Source of the DNA: Nothophaeocryptopus gaeumannii | Lineage: Eukaryota; Ascomycota; Dothideomycetes; Mycosphaerellales; Mycosphaerellaceae | Direction of reading: 5' to 3' | Length of the DNA stretch: 64,000 bases | NCBI GenBank assembly: GCA_031771865.1 | Contig: JASISA010000003.1 | Coordinates: 310,001-374,000 of the forward strand | Shown: positions 52,384 through 62,037 of the stretch, piece after piece | Numbering within the stretch: position 1 is the first letter of the stretch | Layout of the letters: the number at the start of each line of letters is the position of its first letter | Made by a program: the position numbers and the translations under genes | The notes under the pieces: generated by a model | Seen by the model: the letters and a program-made list of their open reading frames with translations, nothing else | What the model was told of the DNA's origin: nothing | Database searches by the model: none

Positions 52384-54318
52384 ATGAAGCAGAGGGATGA
52401 GTCTACTTCTTGTACCAAGACACGATCCTGGGTTTCTCTGGAGCCAGCCGGGTCCCCAAGAAAAGACCAGCTGAGCAAAGCGATCTCTCTCCTCCCTCAC
52501 AGGATCGCAAGAAATGCTCCAGTAATGGTTCGCTCGTATCTTCCTTGCTACGCCGACGACTTTCTGCCAGATACCATCTCTGATAAGACACGACTACTCA
52601 TCATGTCAACCAAAGAACGCAGACTAAGCAACTCAACAAAGTACTCATCTCTCTCTCAGAAGCTCCGTCATGCATTCGATACAAGACCAACTCTCTGCAT
52701 CCTCTTCGCAGCAGTCCTCCTCCGCTGCCTCGTAGCAACATTCCCATACTCCGGCTACCAAAGCCCACCAAGACACGGCGATTTCGAAGCTCAGCGGCAC
52801 TGGATGGAAATCACAACCCAGCTACCAGTCACGCAATGGTACTTCCAGGGCTGGAATTGGTGGCCACTGGACTACCCGCCTATGACGGCTTATCATAGCT
52901 GGGCGTTTGGCAAGATGGGCAGCTTTTTTGATGAGAGTTGGTTTGCTCTATTTGAATCCAGAGGGCTGGATACGATGGGACTGAAAGTTTCTATGAGGGC
53001 GTCTGTGGTTCTGTCGGAATTTGCGATCTTCGTCCCAGCGGTCGCACTCTGCGTTCGACAGTTGCAGCAGGGAAGCGGTTCGCAAAGTGGCAAATCAGAA
53101 AGCGGCTTGCCGACAACTTCCCTCGCTTTGGCAGCTCTTCTCCTGCAGCCAGCCATCCTATTGATCGACCACGGCCACTTCCAATATAACACTGTCATGC
53201 TCGGCTTCTCGATGGCGGCAATAGTATGCCTCGTCATGGGCCGAGATTTAACGGCCTGCGTCTTTTTTGTAGCAGCACTGGGCTTCAAGCAGATGGCCCT
53301 TTTCTACGCACCCGCAATCGCCGCATACCTCGCCGGAACATGCTTCACACCAAACTTCAGACTCGAACGTTTCGCCGCGGTGGCCACCGTAACGCTCCTC
53401 TCCATGGCAGCAATCTACACCCCACTCCTCCTTGGCACCTGGCACGAAATCTCTATCGACGGCTCATTGCCACCGATCTCTGCACTCGACACACCACTAG
53501 CCTCGCTGGTGATGTCCCTACCAGTATCTCTCCAACCATACACCCTCCAAATCTTCCAAACCCTCCATCGCATGTTCCCGCTCGGAAGAGGTATCTTCGA
53601 AGATGAGGTCGCCAATATCTGGTGTGCCATCAATCACTCCGGGTTGTACAAAATCAAAGATCTCCACGCACCCGACTTCCTGGCACAGGCTGCCATGGGG
53701 CTGACGTTGCTCGCCATCCTGCCTCCGTGTCTCATCATCTTCATGCGGCCGCGCAAGGAGCTGGCTCTTCCGGCTTTTGCGGCGTGTGCTTGGGGTTTCT
53801 TTTTGTGTGGGTTTCATGTTCATGAGAAGGGAGTGCTGCTGCCGTTGATGCCCATGACCGCAATGCTGGCGAGTCAAAGCGGAAAAAATGCCGCGACAAA
53901 AGCTTGGGTTGGGTTTGCGAATGTTGTTGGTGCTTGGACACTATTCCACCTCATGATCAAAGACAACTTGCGGTTGGCGTACTTCTTGGTCGTCGGGATC
54001 TGGGTGTTCTTGTTTGGCCGAAGTCTGCTTTGTGAGCCACATCGCCAGTCTGGAACGAATGCTCCGTCTCTGGCTACAAAGGGCCTGCACTTGTCTGCTT
54101 ACGCTGGCATTGCGGTCTGGCACATTTTAGAATACACCGTTATACCTCCGTCCGGGAAGCCGGACCTGTGGTTCGTCGGTAGCATGATTCTGGGCTGTGG
54201 AGCGTTCTGTGCGTGCTATCTTTGGTGCTTGTGGACTTTGTTCGAGGGCAGTGGGCTGGCGAAAGAAATGAGAGGTGTGATACCACAACTCAAGAGCATG
54301 CTTCGGCTCGTTTCATAG
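52384..54318 (+). CDS. ALG6: Dolichyl-P-Glc:Man9GlcNAc2-PP-dolichol alpha-1,3-glucosyltransferase Alg6
   Basis: Single-exon 644-aa polytopic ER membrane protein that adds the first glucose to the lipid-linked oligosaccharide for N-glycosylation. The ALG6/ALG8 luminal loop is clear: YQSPPRHGDFEAQRHWMEIT, then WYFQGWNWWPLDYPPMTAYH, with the acidic and His residues (GDFEAQRHWME) that bind substrate. Further family motifs are LLIDHGHFQYNTVMLGFS and ACVFFVAALGFKQMALFYAP, with FPLGRGIFEDEVANIWCAIN in the middle. The HVHEKGVLLPLMPM motif near the C-terminus is invariant in the family. More than ten hydrophobic segments are present. The N-terminal ~75 residues before STKERRLSNS are poorly conserved; the ATG at 52597-52603 is an alternative start. 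It is convergent with a decayed family copy. Confidence 0.95.
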   Translation: MKQRDESTSCTKTRSWVSLEPAGSPRKDQLSKAISLLPHRIARNAPVMVRSYLPCYADDFLPDTISDKTRLLIMSTKERRLSNSTKYSSLSQKLRHAFDTRPTLCILFAAVLLRCLVATFPYSGYQSPPRHGDFEAQRHWMEITTQLPVTQWYFQGWNWWPLDYPPMTAYHSWAFGKMGSFFDESWFALFESRGLDTMGLKVSMRASVVLSEFAIFVPAVALCVRQLQQGSGSQSGKSESGLPTTSLALAALLLQPAILLIDHGHFQYNTVMLGFSMAAIVCLVMGRDLTACVFFVAALGFKQMALFYAPAIAAYLAGTCFTPNFRLERFAAVATVTLLSMAAIYTPLLLGTWHEISIDGSLPPISALDTPLASLVMSLPVSLQPYTLQIFQTLHRMFPLGRGIFEDEVANIWCAINHSGLYKIKDLHAPDFLAQAAMGLTLLAILPPCLIIFMRPRKELALPAFAACAWGFFLCGFHVHEKGVLLPLMPMTAMLASQSGKNAATKAWVGFANVVGAWTLFHLMIKDNLRLAYFLVVGIWVFLFGRSLLCEPHRQSGTNAPSLATKGLHLSAYAGIAVWHILEYTVIPPSGKPDLWFVGSMILGCGAFCACYLWCLWTLFEGSGLAKEMRGVIPQLKSMLRLVS

Positions 54319-54396
54319 ATGCTGAACTCAGTTGATGCAATCAAATCTCGAAAGTTCTTCCACCGCAAAGACGTTTATTTTCCTCAACAACAGCCT

Positions 54397-56240
54397 CTAT
54401 CCCGCGTGACTCTTCTCCAAGATATGCGCCTCCATGTACAGCTTCCTGTTGCCGTCCTCCACCATCTCCCGATCTAAGTACCTCTCCAACTCATCTATCT
54501 CCTCATCTCCAGGTCCACACGTCTCCTGCGGGAACTGGAACATTCTGTGATCTTCACCCTGTGTCGAAGACTGCGGTACGACCCAAAGTTCCCAGGTCCA
54601 AAGCCTCCTCTTCCCGGTTCTGAATAGCGGGTTTGTCTGAGGTCACTTCTTGCTGAGATTGAACAACTGTAGGCTGAGTGTTCGTCTGACAAGTTTCTGG
54701 TGCTGGGCTCGATCAGATGCAAGAGCAGTGGTGATAATGTACTTTGGGAGGATGATGTCTTTGGCCCAGTCAGAGGTGAGGTGATGTTGGAGGCGGATGG
54801 CGAGATGGATTTGTTGATGGTCGGGAACTTGCACGACATTGAGGGCATATGGGACGTAGCGATCGAAGCAGAATGTTGGTAGAATGGGGAAGAGGATATC
54901 GCCGATCAACAGCCCGTTGATCTCTCTCGTAGGAATGCATTTCGGCGGATCTATGCCATATGGCCGCTGGAGAACGGAGTAGAACATGTTGCGAAACACC
55001 TGCTGCGCGGGTTGGACCTTCCTGGCAGGCGGTGGCATTGTAGATGCATCCTCGAAGGTAGGTTCGACGGTGAAATCGAGCTGTGGAAAAGTTGCCTGTA
55101 CTCTGAGCTGGAAGTGCGCGAGAAGATCTCGAAGAGGTTTGAATCGCCGTTGCCCGTTGCCAATTGCCATCGATCTGAGTGTATGGCTTTTGCTCTTCAC
55201 GCAGATCCGCAAATACGGAGACACTGTAGCTCGCTGCGTCAGCTCGGGAGAGGGCGCGGTAAAGTGGCTCCGCACAATTGAGGACATGTCATCCATCGAT
55301 CGTGACAGTTCAAAGAGCGAAGGAGTCGGTTTCGTCGACCCCAAATCACCAGGCAGTCTGTAGATGTATTGAACGAAGCAGTGACGATGTTCTGGTGGTG
55401 GGGACTGATAAGTAGGCTTGCCATTCCAGTAGTCGAGTATGACAGCCGGTATAGTACCAATTTGCCTGCGTGATCCATCATAGCTTTCGTCCGACCTGGC
55501 ATGTGTTGTATCCGGGTCATCGACAACGCTTAGAACGACTTCAGCCAGTAGATCTGACGGGTCACCAGGAGGAAGAAGATCACCAACGAACACAAGTCGT
55601 TTCTTACCAAATGACTTCTTGTTGCCAACGAGGTTACCAAGCAGGAAGTGGGCATGCATTCTCAAAAGTTTGCCTTCGGACTTCAGGCGGTCCAATAGCG
55701 ATTGTTTCTCCTGAGACTTTTGAACGCATGCCCAGATTGAACCACCTCGAGGTCTCAGAAATATCGTGATTCGTGTGGATGAGAATATAGAAGGCGAGGT
55801 CGATCAACTCTTCGAGCCTTGGGTCGGACGAAGTGAGTCGTGCCGTGATCGTTATATCTCTTCCATTCGTAGCCGGGTTCATGTTGACGGTAACGGGGAG
55901 CACTTCAACTAGCTAGTCTTCCAAATTGCACGTTCAGGTGGACGAAGCGTGATATTGGTAGCAATGTTGAATGAAACATCAGGCCAGAGCTCAACAAAAA
56001 GCTTCAGAAGAAGTCGCGAGAAGTCGCTCTTCGGCGGCCGAGGGCACACAACCCGTCTTTGATAATTCGCGAGACGTCGCCGGTGCTTTCCAAGGGAGCA
56101 CAGAAGCCTGACAGTAGGTATAGAGCATGGAGGGCGTTTCCCGGCATCGTGGTGTCAGTGAGGGAGCCAGGTTCGGAGGGTCCCGACAAGATTATGTTCC
56201 TCATGCCACAATCGGAGCATAGAGCACGAATCACCCTTTG
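54397..56240 (-). pseudogene. Unrecognised fungal family, copy 3 (decayed)
   Basis: The main open part (about 55710-54643) matches copies 1 and 2 in order: KSEGKLLRMHAHFLLGN, RLVFVGDLLPPGD, IPAVILDYWNGKPTYQ, PTREINGLLIGDI and QQIHLAIRLQHHLTSDW. It ends at a TGA (54643-54645). The same frame then continues to a stop at 54397 with the family's C-terminal signature: RRLWTWELWVVPQSS, a hydrophobic stretch and LYMEAHILEKS. So one stop splits it from its signature. Upstream of 55690 the frame changes, and N-terminal similarity is weak: RDITITARLTSSDPRLEELI at about 55860-55780, and possibly IRALCSDCGMRNI near 56230. It therefore seems to have lost its start. It could still make a partial protein, or be read through. 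Function is unknown. Confidence 0.65.
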
Positions 56241-56286
56241 AGTACATGTACGCAGTCTGACATGCAGTCGCTCTCGAACATCTCAT

Positions 56287-57735
56287 TCACGTAATAACAC
56301 AACTGCTGTCCGTCTTCCCAGCTGCCACTCTCACCTCCACCTTGGTCCTAGGAACCTCTTCCCACTCCGTACCCGGCCATGATTTCGTATCCCTATCCTC
56401 TTGACAGTGCGTCTCCATATACATCCCCGTGTCCCCATCTTCCACCATATCATTAGCCAACCAATTCACCAGCGATCCTTTCTCAACGCGATAGATCTTC
56501 CGCTCGCCGTCTCTCTGTGGCAGAATCCAGAGATCTAGGCGCCATTTGATGCCGCATGTGAACATTTAGTGGACGTCGTTGGACTGAGGAAGGTTGTGTA
56601 AGAGTTCGAAGACTTTAATTGTATCTTTGGGGCTATGTAAGGGGTATCTGCGGAAATGGAGATATCGAGGTAGTCTGGCAGTTTCATGGACTGAGCAAGA
56701 TGTCGGAGCCGATTGGGAAAGCGAATGTGAGGTTGAATTCCCAGATCGATCATCTCGTTATCGTCGAGTTGTGCCACTTTTCGTGGGTTTGGATAGACAT
56801 AGTCGTTGAAACAGACGTACGGCAGGGCAGGCGTCCGAAATCGCGGTTCCGGGCTCTCTTCTGAATAGAAGTTGATGAATCTCAGAGACGGCATCAGTAC
56901 TTCCCGATCCATGCCCTTGGACCAAATAAGTAGGCCGTTGATGTCTCGGGCGAGCATTACCTTTTTGATGAGAATTGAAAATCGAACGAGAGCATCGTTG
57001 CCTTGGCTGTGTTCGTTTACTTGTGCACTACTGCCTCCTGGCTCGCTGTTCGTTTCGCTCGCCTTGACGTTCTGGTTGACAGAGCACACAGGCGGGAAGG
57101 AGAAAGCGTCGTTCGTGCGGTCGCGCGATAGGGAGGTGCGTGCTGGCGTAGTTCCCACCAGCTCGAAGACAAAATCCGGTTTGAACGTGCGAAGAAGAAG
57201 AGCTTGCCTTTCAACCGCCATGCCACGATTGAGTACAACATGTACCCAGACAGGCAAGACGGGTTTGCGGTTTCTCTTCAACTCCGCGTTGTGGGAAGCT
57301 GCTTGCCTGCTGCAAGACCCATGAATCCCACTTCCACGTCTTTCCAGGCCCATCATCGAAAAGCTCTGGGCAGAGTGATTGCAGTCGCCGGCTGATAGGT
57401 TTGAGAATTGCCTTGTGTTAGCTATAAACGAGTCGCGTGTCGATGGCAACGAGGACGTTGCGTGGAAAACTGTCTGTGATGTTGGTCGACCAAGATTCCG
57501 TGAAGTGGTTGACGACGCAATCTCAGCGTCGATACGAGCTTGCATGATGACTCTGCGGCCTTTTTTCCTCCATTTTCTTGAACTCTTGCGAGTTGTCCAT
57601 TCGCATCCTTGCGCAGAGATCATTGATCATCTCGATGATGACGGACATCTTCATTATTTGCGGCACATTGAAGCCGCCTGACCCCCACGTCTGGAGTTTG
57701 ACTTTCTGGGAGCTGAATCTCAAATTGAGGGCCAC
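56287..57735 (-). pseudogene. Unrecognised fungal family, copy 4 (decayed)
   Basis: Parts of the family are present in three frames. An upstream frame (57735-57523) reads NLRFSSQKVKLQTWGSGGFN and on, and changes around 57590 into KGRRVIMQARIDAEIASS. The long middle frame continues with VLARDINGLLIWS, TPALPYVCFNDYVYPNP and MKLPDYLDISISA, then ends. A third frame holds a TAA at about 56570 and then the C-terminal signature KWRLDLWILPQRDGERKIYR and GDTGMYMETHCQED. Compared with copies 1 and 2 the N-terminal domain is missing. The parts are in the right order, so this is a decayed copy and not a chance match. It lies directly upstream of copy 3 in the same orientation, a tandem arrangement. Confidence 0.65.
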
Positions 57736-58197
57736 TTGGCCTTGTTGAGGAGAATTGATCTCTTATGTCATTGCGGTGGACGTTTCAACGGCGCAAGCTG
57801 AACTGGCTGATGGAACAAGTGAGAGCTGCGAGCTTTTGGCCGGATTTCTCTGTTGGCTGTCAGTATTTGCGCGGATCTAGAAGAACGTCCGAGAGATTAG
57901 GTCAACGTTTGCCAACTGAGTCTCAGCGCGGGAGGCTGTATCCTCGTGTCGCAAAACTCCCCAGGCGGCCAACGGCAGACTCGACACCCCAGAACTGCTG
58001 CAAATGACGGGAGTGCAACAAGCCTTTAGAGACCGGCTAGATTTCGAATCGTCTCATCTCGTGCTTGTCTATGCTGACATCTCCATGCGATGCAATACCG
58101 TCAGGGAGCGCGTCCAGGCAACCAAAGCTCGGTACCACTCCGCGAGAAGCCCTCATTTTACCCGTCCACACTGCGCCAAACGCCTCGCTGCATCAAG
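57736..58197. other. Intergenic, no gene seen
   Basis: Between the decayed family copy 4 and the 3' end of the eIF2-alpha gene. Only short frames. N-terminal remains of copy 4 could lie here, but I cannot recognise them. Confidence 0.4.
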
Positions 58198-59189
58198 CTA
58201 GTCATTGGCCGCAACCACGCCCTCGTCACTCTCAGAATCATCCTCATCACCCGACACCTCCTGATTCTCCCGCTCCTTCTTGTCCATAAGCGCCTGCAGT
58301 TCCGCATCGTCGTTCTCTGTGACCGCCTTCGGTGCCATCTTCACCACACAGCTACCTCCTGCCGCGCGAATGTTGGTGTCGATCTCTTTGATAGCGTCGT
58401 TTAGCACCTCGATGCCATTGTTCTTGTCGATGGTCTGGCTGGTGAGGACGTAGAGTGGGGGCGAGACGAGCTTGACCTTGACTTGTGTCTCGGCGGTGTT
58501 CTTCGCTTCGGCGGTGCGGAGGGCGGTCTTGACGGCGTCGATGCCTTCGTAGCCGAAACATGTGACCTTGGCAAGAAGTCAGCATAGGATAAGTGCGACG
58601 CGTGTAGAGAAAAGAGACTTACCTCGACGTCGGCGCGCACTTTGGTGGGCTGCGGTGTCAGACGCTTGCCAATGTATCCCACCAACTCGTCCTTGATAAC
58701 GTCGTTCTTGAAAGTCGCCTCGTTCCAAACATCCGGGTTCGTGATGCTCAGCTTGAATGCATCCACAGCATGTCCATACTTCTTATTCAGCGGCCAGCCA
58801 ATGTCCTGGTACAGCTCCTCGATGGGTGTGTTCGTCTTCTCCGCCACATGACGCATGATGGAGTGCACCATCTTGCTCTTGTTATACCGCTCCTCACATT
58901 TCACAATATCCTCCGGCGAGACTCGACGCTTGGACAAATCGATGTATCCCTTCTCTTTGTCCACACGGAGAACTACCACGACTTCGTTACGCCCGACTCG
59001 GATAAGTTTCTGGATGGATCGGATACGTCGGCGGGACAGTTCGGAGAGCAGGATCATGCCGTCAATGTTGTCGTACTCGAGCAGTTTGACGTAGGCGCCC
59101 ATTTCGGCGATTTGCTTGACGTTGACCATTACGAAGGAGTCGATTTCGGGGTATTTCTCCTCGTAGAAGCGGCAATTTGTGAGCGACAT
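58198..59189 (-). CDS. SUI2: Translation initiation factor eIF2 alpha subunit
   Basis: Two exons, 58623-59189 and 58198-58566, with a 56-nt intron (GTAAGT...GCCAAG), give 311 aa, the normal eIF2-alpha length. The protein brings Met-tRNAi to the ribosome in the ternary complex with GTP, and its phosphorylation controls translation under stress. The N-terminal S1 domain has CRFYEEKYPEIDSFVMVNVK, then EMGAYVKLLEYDNIDGMILL and SELSRRRIRSIQKLI. The serine in LLSELSRRRIRS corresponds to Ser51, the target of Gcn2-type kinases, and its surroundings are intact. The helical domain follows (EDIVKCEERYNKSKMVHSIM). The C-terminal alpha-beta domain begins in exon 2 (VTCFGYEGIDAVKTALRTAE). The tail is acidic (GDEDDSESDEG). 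All features are standard. Confidence 0.97.
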
Positions 59190-59816
59190 GGTGGCGGTAT
59201 TGTTGATATCAGTCGCTGTGGGAGACGGTAGTGAGAGTGCGCTTGAATGTTGTGTCGAGGTGTAGTAAAGTGTATCGCGAGATCATGACTGACTGTGGTT
59301 CGGACTTTGGAGGCGATGACTGTGACTTTGGAACTTTGCGTGGGGCAACTTGTGGCCTGAGGCATAATATCAAAGGCAGTGAGAGTGAAAGAGGTACGTG
59401 CCAAGACTTCCAATCAGATGCCGCTTCTCACTTTCTCGGTCCACATCGAAATTCGCTATGGAGCATCTCAAAGACTTGCGCTCTCGTCCAGACTCGACCT
59501 TCGTAGGAGTTCCCTTCCTGCATTGGTGGGAGAAATGGAAAGTGATGCGTGAAGTCGCGATGGTTGGTTTGAATTATCATCTCATCACTATCTCGTTCAA
59601 ACGAGAGAGCAGGCTTTCGTATGTACTGTTTCCAAACGCTCGAAGTTCATATTCCATTATCGTGTCCCAAGGCCACAAGATACCCTCCCAAGTTTCCTTT
59701 CCATTCGCCATGCGCGCTGTGCTGTTGGTCCAGCAGAACGCCTCGAACGCCACGCCACATCTGATTATCCTTTCCACCACCTCAGTGGCTTAGCACCCTT
59801 CACAAGCATCACGTAG
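59190..59816. other. Intergenic, no gene seen
   Basis: Holds the eIF2-alpha promoter and the 3' end of the small membrane-protein gene. No gene is supported. Confidence 0.45.
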
Positions 59817-60128
59817 TCATAAGGTACACGTCAAATCCGTCTGATGCAACCATTCAAGTTCCGATCGAATGCCATTCCGAATCTCTGCTCGTCGAACTTC
59901 TCGTGCCTGTCTCTTCTCCAGCGTTTCTGGCTCAGCTTTGGCGAATATTCCTGTCCGGTTGGCATATGCGTTGGATGCTCGTGTGCCTGTTCTCATCCTA
60001 CCGGGCGTGTCAATAGGAGTGTAGGGAGAGAAGGAAGAAAAGATGACGTACGCTGCGTGGCCGTAGGCGAGGCCGATGGGGACAGCTGCTATGCCGCCTA
60101 GGATCGCAAAGCCTTTTACTGCGGACAT
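59817..60128 (-). CDS. Very small membrane protein, function unknown
   Basis: Exons 60052-60128 and 59817-59997, with a 54-nt intron (GTACGT...CGGTAG), give 85 aa. The N-terminus SAVKGFAILGGIAAVPIGLA has one hydrophobic segment, then GHAAMRTGTRASNAYANRTG. A charged helix follows (ETLEKRQAREVRRAEIRNGI). The intron is divisible by 3 and has no stop, so an unspliced 103-aa form is also possible. The spliced version removes an aromatic, Ser/Pro-rich insert that breaks the pattern. One transmembrane segment plus a basic helix suggests a mitochondrial or ER membrane protein, but I do not recognise it. The start ATG is the first in frame. Confidence 0.5.
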   Translation of the reverse strand: MSAVKGFAILGGIAAVPIGLAYGHAAYVIFSSFSPYTPIDTPGRMRTGTRASNAYANRTGIFAKAEPETLEKRQAREVRRAEIRNGIRSELEWLHQTDLTCTL

Positions 60129-62037
60129 TCCTTCCTATGCTGATGCGGATGGTGGTGCCTTCTTGTAGTTGATGGTTGCGTTTTGATGTTCGTTGATGAA
60201 GTATAGATGCACGGCTGGTTTGGTTGTGTGCAGTGCAGTGGCGACGAGGCTGGAGTAGTATTCCAGATGATTGTGGTAGCAGGTCGTTTCAGTAGAGGTT
60301 GGTAGTTCCGTGACCGTAGTCGTTGGTTGTGTCTTTGTGGATGTGCTCGAGTTGGCTCTCGATGTAAGCTTGATCATGATGAAGGATCCCTCAAAACGAG
60401 AGACGTGAGCCGATATATGTTGAGAAAGCAGCGGATATCACACACCTACCAGTTAGGAATACGGCTGATGTATATGAGGTGCATTCTGGGCACATGCCCC
60501 ACGGACGAAACAAGCGCCCCATCGGCGTGCTTCTTCAGACGACACCTCTCCTGACACGCCAATCTGTACGACGAAAGCGGGAGTTGAAGGGGATGGTGTG
60601 GTGTCTCTACCAGCTCTCCTCTGCCCGCTTCGTTCTCGTCTACGTCACGTGGAGAATGCCTGTCGTTGGGGCAGGTCGCACTGCCGGGCTAACATCATCC
60701 GGAGAGTGGTCGCGAGGGAGGTGGTGTGATGTGTTGCGCCATGCTTCTCCAGATATGTCGACGCGACCATGAACCATGATGACTTCATATCTGGAGAGGA
60801 GATGTCGCAGATATGCTACATCTTGCGTTCTCGAGCGCTCGATCGAGATCTTGATGCCTTCATCAGAGTGGCCTTGAGCATCGGCATCGGTGGAAGAAGT
60901 TTTCTCGGGCCGCAAGTACATTCCGACCACCTGCGCCTGGCATCTTTACACGTCTGTCTTTGAGCCGCTCATGGGAGTAGAAGGTCATGATCGAGCCAAA
61001 CAGCAGCAATGGGAAACGCTGAAGACTTGAATCTCGAGTGCTGTACTTCTTCCTCATAACCATCTCCCCCTCAACGCAGCTACATCTCAACGCAAGCGCC
61101 CCGATCTGTACCATTTTTGTTAATTCGCCTCCAACCGGGAGTAGTGTACCGCGTCCGCGAGGCTCATGTCTTTGGGTCGTTCTGCAACGGTCACGAAGCC
61201 TCTTGCGCATGCCACATCCGCCGCGTCAGCTTCAATGGACATCCTCGGTCATAACACAACCACCTTCGTCCCGTCGGTCTGGAGAACTGGAGAGGCATCA
61301 CGAGTACTGCTTGATGTCAAGGAAGGCCTGCCAAAGAAGCGAACCGAGAACCTGGCCAACGGGCGATCAATCTCGCAATTCAATTTGAGATCGATCTGCT
61401 CAGAGTTCGGCTCAAGGGATTCGTCGTCCTGACTGGCCACCGCCGATTCACATCCATGTCCCCTGCGCAAGAAGCGAGAAGGCGGCGTGCGGCTGCAGGA
61501 ACGTCTGCTTCCGCCGGCTCCAACCCGTCCGCCAGCCAGATGTCCGAGAAGCCTGCCAACACCGTGCCAATGCACTCTCGCGAAGCGGACCGTCGAGGGC
61601 GCAGATATGCCGAAAGCATAGCCCCCGAAGGATAGGCAGGGAAGCTACTCGTTCGAGCTGTCCACCGCTCTGATGGATCGAAGCTTGCGCGCTGCTTCAG
61701 GACCTCACCAATTGGATCTCGCAACAATGGCTCCCGACGTCGTGCGCCAGCGAGCTCACAACGGTTCTGACAAGCTCGAGTCAACGACCTGCAGCGACGA
61801 ATTCGTTGATCACGACGCACATCACTTTTCGGTAGACGATAGACGAGGTGGTAAGTAGCGCTGGTGCGTTGGGTTTGCATTCTACTGTATTCTTCACTTG
61901 TGTGACCTCGACTTCCTCTCTCACCATCTGCCCCCATTGCTTCTGATTGACAGCAGGGGCGGCAACGTCGACAACATCACCCAGCGACCGCACGTACGAG
62001 TAGACGGAGCACCACGCCGACCGAGTCGCCCTCCGCC
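60129..62037. other. Long intergenic region upstream of the sugar transporter
   Basis: About 1.9 kb with no gene I can support. Frames of up to 185 codons overlap on opposite strands at about 61250-62340 and lack protein character. An 80-codon minus frame at 60135-60377, Thr-rich at its start, is not convincing. The stretch directly before the transporter should hold its promoter and 5' leader. A long, possibly regulated promoter or an unannotated non-coding transcript is possible. Confidence 0.45.

Noticed and set aside
60135..60377. Thr-rich 80-codon minus-strand frame
   Set aside because: It lies upstream of the small membrane-protein gene, lacks a signal peptide or splice support and is more likely leader sequence.
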